From NCBI RefSeq assembly GCF_017826695.1, contig NZ_JAFFZW010000005.1, positions 1 to 64,000 of the forward strand: a stretch of DNA of 64,000 nucleotides, written 5' to 3'. The notes below the pieces were generated by a model, which was given only the letters and a program-made list of their open reading frames with translations, searched no databases and was not told where the DNA came from. Position 1 is the first letter of the stretch. The number at the start of each line of letters is the position of its first letter. Shown here in pieces: positions 8,321 through 16,577 of the stretch. Both the position numbers and the translations under genes were made by a program. The DNA comes from Pseudomonas alliivorans. GTDB taxonomy: Bacteria > Pseudomonadota > Gammaproteobacteria > Pseudomonadales > Pseudomonadaceae.

Positions 8321-8363
8321 GTCCATCCAAGCAGGGCGGCTTTGCAGCCCTGTTTGGATGGAC
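8321..8363. repeat. long hairpin with 17-position stem
   Basis: GTCCATCCAA (8321-8330) pairs with TTGGATGGAC (8354-8363), then G8331/T8353 wobble and CAGGGC (8332-8337) pairs with GCCCTG (8347-8352). It lies 43 bases beyond the stop of the truncated integrase. No T-run follows, so it may be an attachment or recombination structure instead of a terminator. Confidence 0.6.
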
Positions 8364-8405
8364 CCGCGTGGACAAGCGGATCGCTGAGATATGAGGACCG
8401 AGCGC

Positions 8406-8795
8406 TTACTCAGTTGCGCCACGTTTTGCTTTTAGGCGAGTGACGTTCGCTCCTGTCTGGTTGGCGAATTCGTGTGGGCTGACATGCTCCTGCCGGTTGA
8501 CCTCCAGGTACCGGCTCCACCAGTTCATGATCAGCCTGCGCTCCTCGATGAACTCGGCCTTGTGGATGTAAGCGGCGCGGACGTTGTTGCGTTCCTTGTG
8601 GCTCATCTGCCGTTCAATAGCTGTCTCCGACCAAAGTCCTGACTCGATCAGAGCGCTGCAGGCCATCGAACGAAACCCGTGTCCGCAGATATCGGTTTTG
8701 TTGTCATATCCCATCGTCCGTAACGCGTTGTTCACGGTATTTTCGGACATGGGTTTCCAGGGCTTGGCATCGCCTGCAAACACCAGGTCGAATTT
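8406..8795 (-). pseudogene. P4-type phage integrase, C-terminal fragment
   Basis: About 125 residues match the C-terminus of P4/CP4-type tyrosine integrases: PMSENTVNNALRTMGYD, then HGFRSMACSAL (the HxxR box) and RAAYIHKAEFIEERR with the nucleophile Tyr. The N-terminal core-binding domain and the first catalytic Arg are missing. The frame stays open for a few codons beyond 8783, then runs into phage baseplate sequence read on the other strand, so the break is a fusion of two mobile pieces. Such integrases usually enter tRNA 3' ends, which fits the tRNA-Thr repeats. Confidence 0.8.
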
Positions 8796-8798
8796 TCG

Positions 8799-9035
8799 GA
8801 CGGCGTCAGCGCCCGTGAAGACGACACCCTGGCGCAGTGGATCGTCCAGTTCACCCTGAGTGAGAAGCTGTCTAACCCGGAAAAGGTCGAGAATCGTCGC
8901 GCCGGCAACGGCGTAACGTCTCAGTCAGCACCTGGTGACGGTGTGGCAGGCAGCGGATCGGGTACGCCCGAAGAGCTGACAGGGTTTGAAGCGGTTCTGA
9001 AGAAGGTCGACAACTACCTGGGCGGCACGCCATGA
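8799..9035 (+). pseudogene. phage tail/baseplate protein, C-terminal fragment
   Basis: An open frame without its start runs to TGA at 9033-9035. It contains DDTLAQWIVQFTLSEKLSNP followed by a Gly/Ser linker and a short tail EELTGFEAVLKKVDNYLGG. The pattern is that of small baseplate proteins encoded just before a hub protein in contractile-tail phages, but the assignment is by context. Its stop overlaps the next start (ATGA). The 5' part was lost at the junction with the integrase fragment. Confidence 0.55.
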
Positions 9036-9730
9036 GCATGAAGCTGCATAAGGTGCTGTCGATCGGCGGTGTAGTCGTACCCCTGGTCACGGACGATGTC
9101 CGGCTGGACCTCAAAAGTCCGGGCCGTGCCACGTTCACGATCAAGGCCGGTGCCACCGTCAAAGGGCTGGTGACGCTCGATATCGGCTACAACGAATCGG
9201 CCCTGCAGCGTCACTTCATTGGCTACGTGGAGCGCTGCACCGCCACTAACGGCGTCGAACAGGTCGTGCTGTGCCGTGAAGTAGCCGCGGTCCTGGCCCA
9301 GCCCTTGCCGATGAACCTGCGTCATGTGGATCTGCGCGCCGTGCTGGCCGACATCAGCATCAGGACCGGTCTGCGTTTCCGTGTTCCAGATCAGGGCTAC
9401 ACCCGTGTCCGGACACCGTTTTTCTACAACCTGGCGGCCGGGTACCAGGCGATGGACAGCATGGCGCGGGTATTCGGCATTAAGGACTTCGTCTGGCAGC
9501 AGCAGGGAGACGGCGAGGTATTCGTCGGTGCCTGGGCCGACAGCTTCTTTGGTGCTCGAGCGCCGCTGCAGCTGCCGGTCAACCTGTTTGACGGCTATCA
9601 GGGCAACCAGAGCGCGATGATCGCAGCCCTACCAGGCCTGCGCCCCGGCGCATCGATCAACCAGGGCGAGCGGATCACGAACGTGACGCTGTCCGGCACA
9701 CAGATGGCCATCAAATGGACGACGCAATAA
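9032..9730 (+). CDS. phage baseplate hub-like protein
   Basis: A 232-residue protein, apparently intact, that overlaps the upstream fragment by four bases and the downstream gpV-like gene by 16. Early beta-rich sequence (VVPLVTDDVRLDLKSPGRAT) and the later YQAMDSMARVFGI resemble gp27/gpD-like hub proteins that sit on the tail spike. Order fragment-hub-spike is that of a baseplate module. No other tail genes remain, so it is probably a relic even though its frame is open. Confidence 0.55.
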   Translation: MSMKLHKVLSIGGVVVPLVTDDVRLDLKSPGRATFTIKAGATVKGLVTLDIGYNESALQRHFIGYVERCTATNGVEQVVLCREVAAVLAQPLPMNLRHVDLRAVLADISIRTGLRFRVPDQGYTRVRTPFFYNLAAGYQAMDSMARVFGIKDFVWQQQGDGEVFVGAWADSFFGARAPLQLPVNLFDGYQGNQSAMIAALPGLRPGASINQGERITNVTLSGTQMAIKWTTQ

Positions 9731-10684
9731 AACGCAGTGTAGAACGCCAGTTTCCCGAGATTTCCGGCGGTTATCACCTACCGCGCTTCGCCAAGGTCAT
9801 GGCGGTGGCGGATGCGCCGGCCAATGCCGGGCTGTGCGACGACTTCCGGCCGCGCTTTTCTGTCGACCTGCAGGTGATGGGGCCAGACGGCGAGATCGAT
9901 CCGGCATTGCCGGTCCTGGCAGGCGTACCCCTGCCCATGCCGGTGGGTGGCGATGAAATGGGGTTCTTTGCCTTTCCGGAGGAAGGCACGCAGGTCGTCG
10001 TGTGTTTCGCCATGGCCTGCCGAACAAGCCCTACATCCAGACCATCCTGCCGCACGGCCTGACGCTGCCGAAAGTACCCAAAGGTGACCAGGTGTGGCAG
10101 CACAGTGATGCTGTGCAACAGCGCGTCGACGCGGACGGCAACTGGTTGCGAAAGACCGACGGTAAGATTCAGGATCAGGCGATTGAGCGAGAAGTCGACG
10201 CGATGACCAACGCTGAGCGCTTCCAGAGCCACACCAGGACGGTAGATGATCATTCGACCGAGTCAGTGGGTGCGTGAAGAAGATCGAGGCCCTGGGGGCG
10301 CTCAAGCTGCTGTCGGGAGGTTCTGCGAGTCTGGCAGCCGTTCATGACCTGCACCAGGCGACGGGCCGTGACCTGAACCTGGTAGTCGGCCAGAAGCACA
10401 ACGCCACGGTGGGGGGCGACATGCACGAACGAATCCAGGGCTTGCGCGAGAGCATCACCAATAAGAGCCAGCGTTTGCAGGCTCCTAAAAACTGGGTTGG
10501 GTCGGGCGGAGTGAACATCTTTCAAGTCGTGTGCGATCTCCTCGATCTTGTACAAGACATGAACACCCAGTTGGCAGCTCACCAGCATGGGCCGAGTCCG
10601 GTACCGGGGAACGCAGCGGCCTTCACTGCAGATGCCGCGAAGGCGGTACTGTTATCAGGATTACTGAAACCGATCACGCTGTGA
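9715..10684 (+). pseudogene. phage baseplate assembly protein V-like (spike), frameshifted twice
   Basis: The coding signal passes through all three frames: 9715 to about 10010, about 10005 to 10270, and about 10270 to 10684. The first part has the gpV-like FAFPEEGTQVVVCF, the second NKPYIQTILPHGL with a beta-spike pattern, and the third GRDLNLVVGQKHNATVGGDM ending in a PSPVPG segment. Together they give about 320 residues of one protein. Two frame changes indicate decay unless sequencing is at fault. Confidence 0.7.
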
Positions 10685-10912
10685 CGTTACCATTTTATTT
10701 TGAGGAGTCACTGACGCGGATTTCAACAGAGGTACGCTTGTGCCATAGTCACTACTTCGTCGATTCAAAATGGATGTGAGCGATGCCAGGACAGATAGAA
10801 AAGCTTGAGAGAGATGGGCTGGGGTTTCATTTGCAGTCAAGAGAATGGACAGAGTGTTACGTCGTTATTTTTACAGTAGGCTCTCGGTAACATCACTGAC
10901 AGGAAGTCTTGC

Positions 10913-11452
10913 ATGGCAAAGCCAGCCGCACGAATCACCGATCCCACCAGTTGCCCAATGCCCGGACATGGCGCCAAAGCCATTGCCTCCGGATCTCCAG
11001 ACGTTTTCTTCGACGGTCTTGCAGCCGCTACCAAAGGCGACACCTGCACCTGTGGCAGCGCTTTAACTTCAGGTGTGTCAGCAACGGTTTTTATCAATGG
11101 CAAGAATGCCGCACTAGTCGGCACTGTCGGCACGCACGGCGACGTTGTGATTGGTGGCTCGGGTACGGTGATCATCGGTGATACCCATACACCGGCACCG
11201 TTTATCCCACCATTACCCTTGTTTCTCCAGAAAACTTTCGGGCAGTCATTCAGTATAAGCGATAGTGAAACGGGCAAGCCCTTAGCCCTCAGGGAGTTTG
11301 TCGCGACCGTTGACGGTGTGCAAACTCCAGGCGTAACAGACGCGAACGGGATTGCACACGTAAAAGCACCATCTCCCACCTCGAAAATATCACTTCATAT
11401 CAAGTTCAATGCTCCCAACCGGATACTTCACGAACTCTCGGAGGAACAGTAA
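10913..11452 (+). CDS. PAAR-domain spike-tip protein with C-terminal extension
   Basis: Residues 1-100 are a PAAR domain: AARITDPTSCPMPGHG at the start, then VFFDGLAAATKGDTC and GSGTVIIG later, with the Cys/His residues expected for metal binding. PAAR proteins cap the VgrG spike of type VI secretion systems. Residues 120-179 (starting SISDSETGKPLALREF) form a small beta domain of the transthyretin-like kind used to hold effectors. AGGAAG precedes the ATG. The stop overlaps the amidase start by one base, so the pair is one unit. Confidence 0.85.
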   Translation: MAKPAARITDPTSCPMPGHGAKAIASGSPDVFFDGLAAATKGDTCTCGSALTSGVSATVFINGKNAALVGTVGTHGDVVIGGSGTVIIGDTHTPAPFIPPLPLFLQKTFGQSFSISDSETGKPLALREFVATVDGVQTPGVTDANGIAHVKAPSPTSKISLHIKFNAPNRILHELSEEQ

Positions 11453-12171
11453 TGCCCGCCAAGTTTGCTACACAGGCAACTGCGCAAGAATTAAAACCTG
11501 GCGAGCTCATGTGTCCAATCCCGATTGAAATTACGATTAATGATCGTGCAGCAACACGAGAAGCGATCATCAGGCTTCTCAGTAAAAATAAATGTGAGTT
11601 CGTAGAAAGATCGTCATGGGGAGCACATAAAGCAAAAGGTGCGATGGTCGATGATTGGGACTACTCAATGATCGCCCTGCATCATGCAGGCCGAAGTATG
11701 GGCTGCGGTGCCGGAGCAGGACAAATGCGCGCGATTCAAAGTGAGCATCAGGCTAAGTTTGATGATATCGGTTACCACTACGGTATCGACTGTACGGGAA
11801 CAGTCTTTGAAGGACGCGACATACGATTCAAAGGCTCAAGCGTACATAATTACAACACAGGTGTAATTGGGATCGTTTTGCTAGAGAACCTGACAACTGC
11901 TGAAGAAGGTGGCGACATGGTTGCTCTCGCCCGTCAGGCTCTTGAAACCCTCAACGGCAACATGGACCAGAAAATTCCCGGCATACAAATCGACACTCTT
12001 CTTACCTTGATCCAGGCCCTGTCCAGCGTTTTTAGAGTGACCACTTTAGGCGGACATCGTGAATTTCCCATGCAAGCCGGCGAAGGGAAGATTTGTCCAG
12101 GCAACATTGGAATGGAACTCGTGAGAAACCTTCGAATCAAAACCAAACTTTTGCCACCACCTTCATCATGA
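11452..12171 (+). CDS. peptidoglycan amidase (PGRP/amidase_2 type), probable type VI effector
   Basis: The 239-residue protein has the zinc amidase pattern: HHAG near residue 76 (first zinc His), GYHYGID (catalytic Tyr region), GGHRE (second zinc His) and KICPG (zinc Cys). It would cut the bond between N-acetylmuramate and L-alanine in peptidoglycan. There is no signal peptide, so export must come from elsewhere; the coupled PAAR gene points to type VI delivery. A phage endolysin origin is the alternative, because baseplate relics lie just upstream. It overlaps the immunity gene by four bases. Confidence 0.8.
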   Translation: MPAKFATQATAQELKPGELMCPIPIEITINDRAATREAIIRLLSKNKCEFVERSSWGAHKAKGAMVDDWDYSMIALHHAGRSMGCGAGAGQMRAIQSEHQAKFDDIGYHYGIDCTGTVFEGRDIRFKGSSVHNYNTGVIGIVLLENLTTAEEGGDMVALARQALETLNGNMDQKIPGIQIDTLLTLIQALSSVFRVTTLGGHREFPMQAGEGKICPGNIGMELVRNLRIKTKLLPPPSS

Positions 12172-12455
12172 AATCCTTGACTATCTTCTTCGCAATCACA
12201 CTTGCCGTCGTCCTTTACATCGGCTTTTATGAAAAGATGGAGGACGCCTATTCGGAAAAAGTATTTTTCATCAAGAAAAGCCCGACTTTTCAGATGAGGT
12301 TTGAAAACATTTTCGCGTACGAGTCAGATGACAAAAATTTGAATGAGTTAAATGAGGTGGAGCGGAAGTTGGTTATCCAGTACTGCAAGTACCGGCTAGG
12401 CGTGACCACTAACTTACAAACTCAAGAAGACCTTGATAAGTGCAAAAAAAGGTAA
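12168..12455 (+). CDS. probable membrane-anchored immunity protein
   Basis: A 95-residue protein whose ATG overlaps the amidase stop (ATGA). Residues 3-22 are hydrophobic (starting SLTIFFAITLAVVLYIGFY), an uncleaved anchor or signal; the rest is charged and would face the periplasm, the place where an amidase acts. Size, coupling and topology fit an immunity partner. No family recognised. Confidence 0.65.
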   Translation: MKSLTIFFAITLAVVLYIGFYEKMEDAYSEKVFFIKKSPTFQMRFENIFAYESDDKNLNELNEVERKLVIQYCKYRLGVTTNLQTQEDLDKCKKR

Positions 12456-12456
12456 G

Positions 12457-12562
12457 GTTTCTCCAACTGCAGAATGACACCGCCTCCTTTGAGGCGAAGC
12501 CGCTTACAGAAGGGCTCGCCATTCACGGCGACGATAACGATGCTTCCGTTATCTGACTTCCA
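12457..12562 (-). pseudogene. rulA/umuD-like fragment
   Basis: On the minus strand the frame reads DNGSIVIVAVNGEPFCKRL followed by RLKGGGVILQ. This is the segment around the catalytic lysine of UmuD/LexA-type peptidases (UmuD: GDIVIAAVDGEFTVKKL). Sequence before and after does not continue the protein. It begins two bases after the stop of the immunity gene. In P. syringae rulAB is a known insertion hotspot; here only this scrap remains. Confidence 0.65.
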
Positions 12563-13483
12563 GCACAACGGTGTCCTCATAGAAGGGGGCTGGCATCAAA
12601 TGTGGGTTCATATCAAATCCTTGTGTTGGGCATTCAGTCGCTGGGGAAACCCCAATGGCTTGCTGGTCAGGTGTGGTGTCAATCACCACACCTTGTCCCC
12701 ATAATCAGCGCGGCGAGAATGTACCACTGACCGTCTGCAACACACTGCCCATCTCATCACCCACTAGCGCCATGAGCGACGCCATCATTCCCGGCGTAAA
12801 CGTGCTGGACCACTGCGCCTTGGGCATAATGACGACTATCCCCGGACGTCAGTGAAAATCTATTCCCGGACATTGAGCGTCTCGCCAAAAGAATTCTCGG
12901 GAAAAAAAACATCTGCGAAAAGCACTTATCCCCCTCCCGCCGACGGGCTCCGCGTCCGTTTTTTGTGCAAATCCAGATGCGATGAAAGCACTACCCCAGC
13001 CTAGGCCAGCCGTGGGGTTGCTCAGGGAAGCGGCAATTGCACAACGTGCAAGCTTATGCAGAAAAATGTCAGCGCCTTACAGAGTGAGCGACGGAGCGGT
13101 ACAGATGGTGGCAAACCTCGGGGGGCCGGCCCGCTTGGGTGAAAAGTTGGAAAACCGAGGAGGAAGGTGGTTTTCCAAATCGACACCAGTCCTGAAGCGG
13201 CGCACCAGGGCATCGATAGCCAGATCAGGTTAAACCTCTACAACGCACGCAGGACGGGGGCTATAGCCGCACTCAGGATGCTTTGGACGTTGCACACGGT
13301 TACACGTACTGGTGACGACCTGAAGACCTTAATCCGCTGCAGTCGGCGGTTTGAAAAAAGCCGTTTTAAATGAGATCGAATCTCAGGTATGGGAGGGTGT
13401 TTTCAAAAAGAGCGATATTAGCTATATGACCCACGAACCTAGGCTGGAGGCCAAGGTTTTACTGGGCTGCGCGTATTACATCG
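12563..13483. other. noncoding or decayed DNA
   Basis: No gene can be supported. A 40-codon minus-strand frame at 12827-12705 (starts MPKAQWSSTFTPGMM) looks protein-like and may be another remnant. The rest shows only short overlapping frames. The mixture of scraps fits repeated insertion and deletion at one site. Confidence 0.45.
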
Positions 13484-13691
13484 AAAGGTAATATGAAGCG
13501 ATATGAAAGGTAATATTTTCCTGAAACCCCCTGATTCATTGGGTTTTAGGAAATGAAAATATAGCTTTAGTAAAAGGTAATATTATCGACTGTGTATCGC
13601 TTCAATATTACCTTTGCCTGAAAACGCTGAAAGCCACGGGCTGCAAGGGCTGCAGCCATTTTTCCCGAGCCGTATTACTAATATTACCTTT
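13484..13691. repeat. five AAAGGTAATAT(T) sites, three direct and two inverted
   Basis: Plus-orientation copies lie at 13484-13494, 13506-13517 and 13573-13584; inverted copies (AATATTACCTTT) lie at 13604-13615 and 13680-13691. The first ends ATG instead of ATT; the others match over 12 bases. Facing half-sites would form the palindrome AAAGGTAATATTACCTTT. No gene overlaps them. They lie 210 bases from the tRNA-Thr 3' end, at the island boundary, and could be binding sites for a recombinase or replication protein. Confidence 0.7.
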
Positions 13692-13857
13692 TTTCTGACC
13701 CCCCTCAGATTTTGAGCGGGGCACCCTGTATCGAGCGGTTGGCCAGGGTCTCGCGCTAATGCTCATGAGCGTCTGTAGCTGCGGTTGGAGCTCGACGTGG
13801 AGCGCGTAAGACAGGCCCGATCGGTGGCCTTGTTACGTGGCTTATTACGTCTGTGGG

Positions 13858-13891
13858 AAAAAACAAGGGCCTGCATCGCTGCAAGCCCTTG
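13858..13891 (-). terminator. terminator of tRNA-Thr
   Basis: CAAGGGC and GCCCTTG with inner TGCA pairs form a hairpin at 13864-13891. On the minus strand it is followed by six T (13863-13858). It begins 8 bases past the tRNA CCA. Confidence 0.8.
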
Positions 13892-13898
13892 ATTTATA

Positions 13899-13974
<76 letters not shown>

Positions 13975-14666
13975 GTAATGGGCTGCGAGTATATAGAGTC
14001 TGATGCGCTTGTAAACCCTAGCTGACTGATTCAGTTGAAAAAATTTGACCGCCGGTGCGCCTCGGGGTCGGGGTGCAGGACGGGGGCGGTGGTGGATGCA
14101 GGACGTTTCTCTGTGGTTTGGCGGATTAGGCTGCCTGATGGCGGGTAGAAGGGCTTTTCGGCGTGCCGGTTTGAGCATGTGACGATGAGGGTGATTTGGC
14201 TATAACCTGCGTCGATTTTTAACCTGTTCATGCGAATCAATAACTTAGACGGTGGTGGCTATCTGGCGTCGTTCAGCGTTCAGGACGAGCTGGACGCTTT
14301 TGGGCCATTTGCACGCTCGGGGCGCTTTGCATAGGCTTGTTCTCAACGGCCCAAGCCACTGAGTCAGGCGGCGAGGGGCGTTCACTTTTCAGTCAGGGAT
14401 AAAGGATTATCCGTTGAATGACACGAAGGATCGTTGCGGGACTTCGGGGATGCAGTACACCGTAGGCCGGCCATTCACTGAGAAGCGGTTTGGAGATATT
14501 GGTAACGACGTTTTGTCCGCTCGGACAGGCGTCAGGTGACAGAGAGGCTATGCATTGCCGTCTGAATCGCATGAATGTGCGTCTGGACGATGATGAAGTC
14601 GTCACCGAGTCGGGTACGGTCAAGGTCGCTTCGGCGGGTCTTTGATGGTCTCGATGCTTTAAAACG
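13975..14666. other. stretch with only doubtful small frames
   Basis: A 34-codon frame at 14230-14334 (starts MRINNLDGGGYLASF) and an open tail ending at about 14646 (NVRLDDDEVVTESGT) look protein-like, but neither has a recognisable relative or a clear start. The second lies just before a strong terminator at 14667, so it may be the end of a decayed gene. Nothing else is supported. Confidence 0.35.
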
Positions 14667-14698
14667 ATGCCCGGATCTCAGGATCCGGGCATTTTTTT
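14667..14698 (+). terminator. intrinsic terminator
   Basis: An 11-base perfect stem (14667-14677 with 14682-14692) with a TCAG loop is followed by seven T (14692-14698). It ends whatever is transcribed from the left and separates it from the J-domain gene. Confidence 0.8.
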
Positions 14699-14796
14699 GC
14701 GTTTGTATCGGGTCTGTAGCATTGCGATTGGAGTTCGGGCGGTTCTGGCCGATACAGCTGTATCAAAATGGCAGTCGGCCATGGACAGCAAGTGCA

Positions 14797-15810
14797 ATGC
14801 AGAGAACGCCCACGCATTACGAGCTGCTGAATGTCGCTCGCGATGCCTCTCCTGACCAGATCAAGAAGGCTTATCGCAAGATCGCTCAGAAGCTGCACCC
14901 GGACAGGAATTCCGACCCTTACGCTTCGGACATGATGAGTGTCGTCAACGCGTCTCACGATGTGCTGGCCGATGCTGGCAGACGCGCGGCGTATGACGCG
15001 CAGTTGGTGGCCGATGAGCAACGGGCTCGCGAAGACGCTGCACGCCGCAGGCAGGTGCAGGCGATGCGTGGGCGTGCTGTTCATGTGTATGCCAGTGCGT
15101 CGGGCTCGGCGTCTGCTGCATCGCAGCACTCCGCCTATACCGGCCCTGAGCGTCGGGCCAATGCTTCTCCACCACCGTCCAGAAGTCAGCGCCACGGCAG
15201 TGCGTGGCGCTGGGCGGCGGTGTTTGTGATTTTCTGCGCGGGCGGCGCGTGGATGGGGTACGACCCCAATGCTGGCAAGTCCTTCGTGCCGACCGAATCG
15301 GTGCCTGTGGTTCAGCCGTGGGTCAAGCCTGCTGTTGCGCCCGAACCTGTGGTTGAGCCTGTCAGCGTGCCTGAGAAGGCGGCAGACGTGGCTGCGTCCG
15401 AGTGTGAGGTGCCGACGGTTGATCCGATGGGCGCGCCCTGGCCGCAGAAGGCGGGCTATGTGAAAGACATGCCGACGCTCAAGGACAATGGCTGGTCGCA
15501 GATCACTGTCGATAACACGGCAGGCGGTTCTGCGGTGTACGCGAAGGTCACCGACGCGGTGGGGCGCAAGGCGTTCCGGCATGCGTACATTCCGGTGGGG
15601 GCTTCGTTCTCGTTCGCCAAGATGGACGCAGGTTTGTACCTGCTCAAGTACAAGATGCTGGATACGGGCTGTGCGTTTGTCTCGGGTCGGATTCTGCTGG
15701 AAGAGACGCCAATGGGCAGCCAGATCAAGTCCAGTGCGTACAAGCTGACGTTGCGCAAGTTGCAGGGGCGCAGTGTGCCGTTTACGCGGTTGAAGGATGA
15801 TCAGTTTTAG
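14797..15810 (+). CDS. membrane-anchored J-domain protein
   Basis: I chose the ATG at 14797 because the J-domain starts there; the longer frame runs through the terminator. Residues 5-67 are a J-domain with the HPD motif at 34-36, which would stimulate an Hsp70 ATPase. Residues 138-154 are a membrane segment (AAVFVIFCAGGAWMGY). The C-terminal 180 residues begin with a Pro/Val-rich linker and end in a beta-rich domain (about 230-337) that probably lies in the periplasm. It lacks the Gly/Phe and zinc-finger parts of DnaJ. No operon partner is evident. Confidence 0.75.
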   Translation: MQRTPTHYELLNVARDASPDQIKKAYRKIAQKLHPDRNSDPYASDMMSVVNASHDVLADAGRRAAYDAQLVADEQRAREDAARRRQVQAMRGRAVHVYASASGSASAASQHSAYTGPERRANASPPPSRSQRHGSAWRWAAVFVIFCAGGAWMGYDPNAGKSFVPTESVPVVQPWVKPAVAPEPVVEPVSVPEKAADVAASECEVPTVDPMGAPWPQKAGYVKDMPTLKDNGWSQITVDNTAGGSAVYAKVTDAVGRKAFRHAYIPVGASFSFAKMDAGLYLLKYKMLDTGCAFVSGRILLEETPMGSQIKSSAYKLTLRKLQGRSVPFTRLKDDQF

Positions 15811-16052
15811 GGGCGCTTCACATTTCAGGCGTCCATTAGCAGTTCGAAGCGGACGCGGAGCGTCCTGGGCGGCATGCGAACGCGGAGCGTGAGGAACGAT
15901 CGGCAGCCGGCGTAACTCACGCTTTGCAACGCTTTCAGGCGTGTTTTTGAAGGCTCTGTCTCTTTCCTTTGCGGGACATTTCCGAGAGAATCCCGACCCA
16001 CTTGTGCCTTGCCATCTGTGCTTCTACTCTCCCGTCCGTCGCTGCCCATCAG

Positions 16053-16215
16053 CGATGGGGTTTAGTAGCCCGCAATGAGCAAGGCATCACAACCGTGTTT
16101 CATCAGGTCCGTCCCGATGCTATGGCGGCTGTGCGCTTGGCGCCTTCGGGTGCGCCGGTTGCCTGGCTCACCGGTCTACTAACTCGTGCACAGTCGCCGC
16201 CCTTTCGTTTAGTAG
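16053..16215 (+). promoter_or_regulatory. structured leader of the DUF6124 gene
   Basis: The 5' region holds TTTAGTAG at 16061-16068 and again at 16208-16215, with the complement CTACTAA at 16176-16182 between them, so either copy could pair with it. It also holds CGCCGGTTGCCTGGCTCAC (16153-16171), repeated exactly before gabT at 59461. The long open frame through this part has no start of its own with a ribosome site. A leader RNA or repeat element controlling the gene is likely; the mechanism is unknown. Confidence 0.45.
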
Positions 16216-16250
16216 CGAGAGGACAGCGATTTCATCGAAGGAGCCAGAAC

Positions 16251-16577
16251 ATGGTCAAAGTCACCCCCGATCCACCCTCCAAAGCATCCACCGGCGCACC
16301 GGTCTTCGATCAGGCCGTCGTCAAGCGTGCGATGGCGTGTTACCTGCCCATAGGTCGAACCCACACCGAATCTCAAGACAACAGTACCGATTACATGAAT
16401 CTGGAAGCGACGTTACTGCATGCACTGGACTTTCTGCGCTGCGCCTCGGCAACCGCTTATGAACTAGGCGATGAGTTGGTCGGGTCGAAACGGGATCTGG
16501 CGTTTGCTGCGATGCACATGGCTGAAATGGCCAAGGTCATGGTCGAACGATCTTTGGAGTGTGTCGAAGAAGCCTGA
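16251..16577 (+). CDS. DUF6124/DUF3077-type small protein
   Basis: A 108-residue protein. The ATG at 16251 has AAGGAG eleven bases upstream and gives the usual size of these Pseudomonas proteins. The N-terminal third is polar; residues 47-105 form an alpha-helical part (EATLLHALDFLRCASATAYE) typical of the family. Function is unknown. Family assignment is from memory of the pattern. Confidence 0.65.
   Translation: MVKVTPDPPSKASTGAPVFDQAVVKRAMACYLPIGRTHTESQDNSTDYMNLEATLLHALDFLRCASATAYELGDELVGSKRDLAFAAMHMAEMAKVMVERSLECVEEA

Larger units (their letters stand above)
7496..8405. other. 900-base noncoding stretch with hairpins and DnaA-box-like sites
   Basis: No open frame here has a convincing translation. 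The stretch holds an interrupted palindrome CCTGACT-gtc-AGTCAGG near 7771-7787, a perfect hairpin at 7924-7958, a DnaA-box-like group at 8197-8262 and a long hairpin at 8321-8363, each described separately. It lies between the intact recombinase and the truncated integrase, where attachment sites or a transfer or replication origin could lie. Confidence 0.5.

Noticed and set aside
10783..10890. 35-codon frame before the PAAR gene (starts MPGQIEKLERDGLGF)
   Set aside because: Some protein-like character, but no ribosome site and no known relative; too short to support.
13484..13691. CRISPR-like array
   Set aside because: The 12-base units are unequally spaced and occur in both orientations; no cas genes are present.
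14575..14796. N-terminal extension of the J-domain gene to 14575
   Set aside because: The extension passes through the strong terminator at 14667-14698 and gives non-protein-like sequence; the J-domain starts at 14797.
15969..16250. N-terminal extension of the DUF6124 gene
   Set aside because: No ribosome site at the upstream starts, while AAGGAG precedes 16251. The region looks like a structured leader.
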